DNA of 64,000 nucleotides from Nitrincola tibetensis. Lineage in GTDB: Bacteria; Pseudomonadota; Gammaproteobacteria; Pseudomonadales; Balneatricaceae. The stretch is from NCBI RefSeq assembly GCF_003284585.1, contig NZ_QKRX01000013.1:27131-91130 (forward strand), written 5' to 3'. Below the pieces are notes generated by a model, which was given only the letters and a program-made list of their open reading frames with translations, was not told where the DNA came from and did not search any database. The translations under genes and the position numbers were made by a program. Below are positions 59,003 to 64,000 of the stretch, one piece after another; position 1 is the stretch's first letter; each line of letters starts with the position of its first letter.

Positions 59003-61203
59003 TAGAACAATATCAGCGTCTTGATAAGCGTGTTCAAAAATGGTTATTTAATCAGGGGTGGCCTGATTTAAGAGAAATTCAAAAACAGGCAATTCCACCA
59101 ATTTTAGCAGGTGACAGAGATGTGCTTATTAGTGCATCAACGGCAGCAGGTAAAACAGAAGCATTTTTTCTTCCGGCATGCAGCGCAATAGCAGAAGAGA
59201 AACATGGTTTTGGTATTCTGTATATCAGTCCTTTAAAAGCATTGATTAACGATCAATACCGCAGGCTGGAATCGTTATGTGAAATGCTAGATATGCAGGT
59301 TACGCCGTGGCACGGCGATAGCCTTCAGTCCAAAAAGAAAAAAGCCAGGAGTAATCCCTCGGGCATTCTTCTTATTACTCCTGAGTCCTTAGAGTCACTC
59401 TTAGTAAGAGAAGCCGGATGGGTAAAGCAATCTTTCACGCCACTGAAGTATATTGTAATTGATGAATTTCATGCGTTTATTGGGACTGAACGTGGCCAGC
59501 AGTTACTCTCACTTCTTACCCGTCTTGAACACATTACCAATCGAATTTCGAATCCCATACCAAGGGTTGCTCTTAGCGCAACACTCGGTGAGCTTGAAAA
59601 GGTTCCTCTTTCTCTCAGACCTAATAAAAGTCTGCCTTGTGAAACGATTACCAGTAGTAAGCACCAAAGCACTATTAAAGTTCAGGTTAAGGGGTATTTA
59701 GAACCTGTAAACATTACGGCGAATGATTCACGCCCCCTCGCCGAACAACAGATTTGTCAGGAGATTTTTAGGCTCTGTCGAGGTGATTCACATTTAGTAT
59801 TTGCGAATAGCCGAAGTCGAACAGAAAGCATTGCTGCACAACTATGTGACTTGTGTGAGCAACACGTTGTACCAAATGAATTTTTTCCTCATCACGGATC
59901 ATTAGCCAAAGAATTGCGTGAGGATTTAGAAGCCAGATTACAAAAGGAAACTCTACCAACAACCGCTATCTGTACAATGACATTAGAGCTAGGTATAGAT
60001 ATCGGAAAAGTAAATTCTGTATTGCAGGTTACCGCACCACATTCCGTGTCAAGTTTACGCCAACGGTTAGGCCGGTCAGGTAGAAGAAACTCACCTTCAA
60101 TTTTAAGAATACTCATCTCTGAAAATGAACTTAGTGATAAGTCTAATTTAGTAGATGGACTTAGGTTAGAACTGGTTCAGTCCCTAGCAATGATACGGCT
60201 GCTCATTGTAAGTAACTGGTTTGAGCCGGCAGACACAGAACAGATGCACCTCTCTACATTTTTACACCAAATTCTTGCCGTGATCGCACAATGGGGAAGC
60301 GTCAGAGCGGATCAATTGTACTCTTTGTTATGCCAGCAAGGAACATTCAAAGAAATATCTATTCAGCACTTCAAACAGCTATTAACTCATATGGGTACAG
60401 TTCGGTTGATACAGCAACTAAATAGTGGTGAGCTAGTCTTAGGACTTGAAGGTGAACGTATTACAAACTCTTATACTTTCTATGCTGTATTTAAAACTCC
60501 AGAAGAATTTCGCATTGTATCAGGCAGTAAAATGCTTGGAACATTACCCGTTGATTCGCTTATTCTTAAAGACCAGCATATTATATTTGGTGGTCGAAGA
60601 TGGAAGGTCACAGACATTGATGATGATAAAAAAGTTATCTATGTAACCTCCACAAAGGGCGGAAAACCTCCAAAATTTAATGGTAGCGGCATGTCGATTC
60701 ATGACAAGGTTCGACAAGAAATGTTAAATATCTATCGTACAGGTGACTATCGTATTGAAGCAGGTAATCAGAAAATAGATTTTGTCGACAATATTGGAAG
60801 GCAGTTATTTCAAGAAGGAGCTTATTTTTTTAAAGAAGCTGATCTTGAAAAAAATCCAATTTATCAAAACGGTAAGCACTGTTATATTTTTCCATGGATG
60901 GGTGACAAGGTTGTTAACACCCTTACTATTTTACTGATTAGAAGTGGATTTGTTTGCAACAGTTTTGGCGGTGTTATTGAAATAAACAATTCAAATGCAG
61001 ATGACATTAAAAACAGTTTACTTGATATTGCAAAACATGGGATACCTAATGAAACTGAATTGGCAAAAATACTCTCTATTCAGCAAAAGCTTATTGAAAA
61101 ATATGATGATTATCTGCCTGAGAACTTGTTAACAGAAGGATATGGACGAAAGGCATTTGATTCCACTGCTGCTAGACAGTGGATACTAAGTAATCTTACT
61201 TGA
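58999..61203 (+). CDS. Lhr/BrxHI-like superfamily 2 helicase
   Basis: The 734-residue protein has SF2 motifs: Q-like WPDLREIQKQAIPPIL, Walker A STAAGKTEAFFLP (about 47-59), motif Ia ISPLKALINDQYRRLE, DEFH box VIDEFHAFIGTERG (about 153-166), SAT in VALSATLGELE, and motif VI LRQRLGRSGRRNSPS (about 350-364). The C-terminal third is Lhr-like without a recognised nuclease. The ATGA overlap couples it to the ATPase gene. Confidence 0.88.
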   Translation: MIEQYQRLDKRVQKWLFNQGWPDLREIQKQAIPPILAGDRDVLISASTAAGKTEAFFLPACSAIAEEKHGFGILYISPLKALINDQYRRLESLCEMLDMQVTPWHGDSLQSKKKKARSNPSGILLITPESLESLLVREAGWVKQSFTPLKYIVIDEFHAFIGTERGQQLLSLLTRLEHITNRISNPIPRVALSATLGELEKVPLSLRPNKSLPCETITSSKHQSTIKVQVKGYLEPVNITANDSRPLAEQQICQEIFRLCRGDSHLVFANSRSRTESIAAQLCDLCEQHVVPNEFFPHHGSLAKELREDLEARLQKETLPTTAICTMTLELGIDIGKVNSVLQVTAPHSVSSLRQRLGRSGRRNSPSILRILISENELSDKSNLVDGLRLELVQSLAMIRLLIVSNWFEPADTEQMHLSTFLHQILAVIAQWGSVRADQLYSLLCQQGTFKEISIQHFKQLLTHMGTVRLIQQLNSGELVLGLEGERITNSYTFYAVFKTPEEFRIVSGSKMLGTLPVDSLILKDQHIIFGGRRWKVTDIDDDKKVIYVTSTKGGKPPKFNGSGMSIHDKVRQEMLNIYRTGDYRIEAGNQKIDFVDNIGRQLFQEGAYFFKEADLEKNPIYQNGKHCYIFPWMGDKVVNTLTILLIRSGFVCNSFGGVIEINNSNADDIKNSLLDIAKHGIPNETELAKILSIQQKLIEKYDDYLPENLLTEGYGRKAFDSTAARQWILSNLT

Positions 61204-61433
61204 ATTCTGTCCATATAAATGCCGTAAAATTCACTACTATCGAAAATATTACTTGCCATGCTTCGAAAATAATATAAGTTGAATATTGAGAGCATCAAAT
61301 ATGCCCTTCGATGTAAAATAAGATCAATCAATCGAACTTGAGATCATAGGCGACAAGATAGAGGGTTTTAAAAGAGCTTAATAAAAACCTAAAAAACCAG
61401 GCAGATAGGCTCTTAATTTAACAGGAAAATCAT

Positions 61434-62276
61434 GTGGATATAGCTAACACAATACTCAATAGCATTTTACAAATCTGGTATATCATACCATTTTTTATTT
61501 TCGTGTCGATTTTAAAAAGCCACTGGTTTAAAGGTGTATTTGGTGAGTTTCTAGTAAACAAGCTCTTAGATTCATTACCAAAAAAAGAGTACACTCTAAT
61601 CAAAAACTTTACGCTACCAACCGACGATGGTACAACTCAAGTAGATCATGTTTTAGTCTCTAAATTTGGTATCTTTGTTATAGAAACAAAAAATATGAAA
61701 GGCTGGATATTTGGTTCACCTCATCAGAAGCAGTGGACACAAAAAATTTACCGCCACTCTGCAAAATTTCAAAATCCTTTGCATCAAAACTACAAACACA
61801 TTAAAACGCTGGAGTCTGTTTTAGACTGTAATCCTGAGTTCATGCACTCTTTAATTGTATTTGTGGGTGATAGTACCTTTAAAACCGAAATGCCGGATAA
61901 TGTGACTGCTGCACGAGGCTGTCTGGACTATATAAAGCAGTTCAATGAAGCGGTGATACCTGACACGGAAGTCTACCGGCTGGTTACAAAGCTGAACCAA
62001 ATCAAGCTGAAACCCGGTCTGGTAACGGACTATAAACACCGCCAGCATGTGAAGGAGCTTGTGGTCAGTAAAAATGAGGTCACTAAAGAGGTCGGCAAGA
62101 AAGTCAGCCAAGAGGTCAGTCAAGAAGCCAGTAACATGAGTAGTGATCCCCTCTGCCCACGTTGTGGTTCTGCCATGGTCATCAGAGAAACCAAGCGTGG
62201 TGCAAATGCGGGTCAGCAATTTTGGGGCTGTTCCACCTTTCCCAAGTGTCGTGGGTTACAATTAAAAGAGTGCTGA
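61434..62276 (+). CDS. NERD-domain nuclease-like protein with C-terminal zinc ribbon
   Basis: The 280-residue protein starts with GTG preceded by AGGA. It has an N-terminal membrane helix (about 10-28), a NERD domain (about 35-150) with the nuclease-type residues Glu38, Asp71 (QVDHVLVSKFGIF) and Glu84/Lys86 (VIETKN), and a C-terminal topoisomerase-type zinc ribbon with CPRCGSAMVIRETK and WGCSTFPKCRG. It lies 230 bp after the helicase gene, on the same strand. It probably belongs to the same cassette, as NERD proteins occur in defence loci, but it may be separately transcribed. Confidence 0.85.
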   Translation: MDIANTILNSILQIWYIIPFFIFVSILKSHWFKGVFGEFLVNKLLDSLPKKEYTLIKNFTLPTDDGTTQVDHVLVSKFGIFVIETKNMKGWIFGSPHQKQWTQKIYRHSAKFQNPLHQNYKHIKTLESVLDCNPEFMHSLIVFVGDSTFKTEMPDNVTAARGCLDYIKQFNEAVIPDTEVYRLVTKLNQIKLKPGLVTDYKHRQHVKELVVSKNEVTKEVGKKVSQEVSQEASNMSSDPLCPRCGSAMVIRETKRGANAGQQFWGCSTFPKCRGLQLKEC

Positions 62277-62450
62277 CAGACACCTTCCCTACTCCGGCAT
62301 CCTCCCACTGGAACATTCAATACACTAGAACAATCCTCTATTTCCGAGTTGGGCACCCCCAGAAATTTCGTACTATACTCCATTCAGGTTTTATGTCGTA
62401 AGCACCTGCATGGGAACTGAATTCTGCAATTACTGAGTCGCGCCGGGATA

Positions 62451-63920
62451 GTGCTGTTCTGTCTGTTATCCACGCCTGTCGGAGCATTTGTCATGTCTTC
62501 AGGATTCACCGGAACGACAGACTATTTACATGAGCCGCTGTTCACAGCGCTGGAAGGTTCGGAGCGACTTGCGGCAGAAGATGCACTGGTAAGTCTGGAG
62601 TTCGACACCACTTTATTCCATCAGGCCAGTGATCTTTCTGCCCAGACCTATTGGCACAAAATCGAGTTTGCTCCAGTTGATACATCGACTGAGTTAATCC
62701 TTCGGCTCAGCAATATCATGATTGATGAGCTGGATTTTTATCTAATCGAGAATGGTGAAGTCGTGCGTCACTGGGTGCGCGGCGATACGCAGCCATGGAG
62801 TCCAGATGCCGCCTACGCCAGCATCTGGTTCCCGGTGGAGCTGCAGCCGGGCAGTACTCATCAGGTATTGATTCGTAAAGCCAGTGAAGGGCCGCTTCTC
62901 TTACCGCTGCGGCTGATGAGTCCGCAGCAGTTTGAACAACTGACCGAGACGAGTTTCAAGATTTGGGCAGCCGCTGCCGGTGCACTGCTGATATTGCTGA
63001 TCCATAACACCGTCACTTTTTTACTGTTCCGTTATCCTGCCTACGGCTTTTACATCCTGTTTCACTCGCTAGTGTTTCTCAGCCTAGGCGTCACTCAAGG
63101 GTTTGGTCCCTGGTTGTGGCCGATGGCGTTCAATCAGTTTCTGGGTTCAATTATCTTGACCCTATATACCCTCTCAGCCTGGAGTATTTTCCACTTCAGC
63201 TTACAATTTCTGCAGATTCGCACCCGTTTACCCAGCTGGTGGCGTTATCGCCGCTTGGCGGATCTGGTCTTTGCCAGTGCTGTGCTGGTCAGTCTAGTTG
63301 TACCTGAATACGCCTATGCAACCCCCTTTTCAGTACTTCAGGGTGTGGTATCCATCTATTGCTTGTACCTCGGTTTCAAAATTTTACGCACGGGATTCTC
63401 CCCTGCCACACTGTTTCTGGTCGCCTGGTCTTTCTTCATTGTCGGTGCTGCCATTGGCGGTATGGTATTCCGTAACCAGTTACCTTTTAATACCTTAACC
63501 GAACACGCCCTGCTGATCAGTACCGTTATTGAGCTGCTGTGCTTCTCGTTCAGTCTGACTCAACGCACCCAATATCTGGAGACCGAAAAAAACCAAAAGC
63601 TGCTGACAAGCCCGGTCTCAGGATTGGCCAACCGGAACTATTTCATCAACCACCTGCACCGGCAACATGCGCTACCCAATGATAAGGTACATCTGGTACT
63701 GATTCAGTTATCCGGTATCACCGAGCTGAGCGAAGCGGTGGGACCGGAAAGTGCGGAGAAAGCCTCTGCAACGCTGGCACAACGCATCAATCAGGCGCTG
63801 GAGTCTGAGCCTCATATTATTCGCCACCGTCTGCCTAATCTCAGTCATGCCAATGTGATCGATATGGATCAGGAGAACCTCGGTAGTTTTCAACCCAGTT
63901 GTCCAAAATACTATGCTTAA
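62451..63920 (+). pseudogene. Truncated 7TMR-DISM/GGDEF signalling protein
   Basis: The frame gives a signal-peptide-like start, an extracellular 7TMR-DISMED2 domain (about 25-165; YWHKIEFAPVDTSTELILRL), seven membrane helices (about 170-385) and a short GGDEF-like start (SPVSGLANRNYFINHLHRQH). The GGDEF/GGEEF site is absent: the protein breaks off after HRLPNLSHANVI and its last residues (PSCPKYYA) come from foreign sequence. The start codon is ambiguous (GTG used). It is GC-richer than the cassette upstream and looks interrupted by the element at the window end. Confidence 0.7.
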
Positions 63921-64000
63921 GCTGCTTGTTTGTTGAGTGCCATTTCTTCAAGTCTTGCGGGATTTAGTGAGACGGCACCTTTAGGCTCCCAATTTCGAGT
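63917..64000 (-). mobile_element. Possible end of an insertion sequence (transposase C-terminus)
   Basis: On the minus strand an open frame enters the window and ends at TAA (63917-63919) after RNWEPKGAVSLNPARLEEMA and LNKQAA. The flank TTGTCCAAAATACTATGC could be an element end. I cannot name the IS family. The abrupt break of the signalling gene just beside it supports an insertion. Confidence 0.45.

Noticed and set aside
55399..61203. A complete BREX system
   Set aside because: Only ATPase and helicase relatives are present; there is no PglX methylase, PglZ, BrxA, BrxB or BrxL in the window.

Overview
This 64 kb window looks like a chromosome segment of a heterotrophic gammaproteobacterium of the Oceanospirillales type (Marinomonas/Nitrincola-like, genus not determinable by eye). 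The basis is the gene order leuCDB-asd-usg-fimV-truA-trpF-accD, a HexR-linked Entner-Doudoroff locus, a TRAP transporter, a class III PHA synthase and moderate GC content.

Region by region. Positions 1-10.4 kb (minus strand) carry the start of accD, a trpA remnant, trpF, truA, fimV, a usg-type paralogue of aspartate-semialdehyde dehydrogenase, asd and leuBDC, with a divergent LysR regulator at 10.5 kb. Positions 11.4-14.3 kb are a polyhydroxyalkanoate locus (phaE, phaC, phaR and a small partner protein). Positions 14.3-23.5 kb hold an MFS transporter, a DUF815 ATPase, a TetR regulator, two ketoacyl-ACP synthases flanking a broken MATE exporter gene, and the helicase gene hrpB. A tRNA-Pro(UGG) follows at 23.7 kb.

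Positions 23.8-42.9 kb form a sugar catabolism region: a PQQ-type aldose dehydrogenase, a TRAP transporter followed directly by a hexose-6-phosphate mutarotase, pgi, mgsA, glk, edd, gap, pyk, hexR, zwf, pgl, eda, a LacI-type regulator and a porin. Short AT-rich palindromes recur in front of pgi, gap, zwf and the porin gene and are candidate HexR (or co-regulator) sites. Uptake through porin and TRAP, phosphorylation by Glk, and the zwf-pgl-edd-eda route to pyruvate and glyceraldehyde-3-phosphate form a coherent pathway.

Positions 43.3-54.4 kb carry a membrane sensor diguanylate cyclase with an NMT1-like sensor domain, branched-chain 2-oxoacid dehydrogenase E1-alpha/E1-beta/E2 followed by a kinase-like protein, then speE-speD, aroC and a response regulator. 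From 54.4 kb onward the window becomes accessory: about 1 kb of decayed DNA contains a recognisable hrpB 3-prime remnant. It is followed by an AT-rich cassette: a TerB_N/TerB/TerB_C membrane-anchored protein, a BrxC/BrxD-type P-loop ATPase, an Lhr/BrxHI-like helicase, and then a NERD nuclease with a zinc ribbon. This looks like a DNA-targeting defence module that shares two parts with BREX but lacks the BREX methylase and PglZ. The window ends in a truncated 7TMR-DISM/GGDEF protein joined to what may be an insertion sequence.
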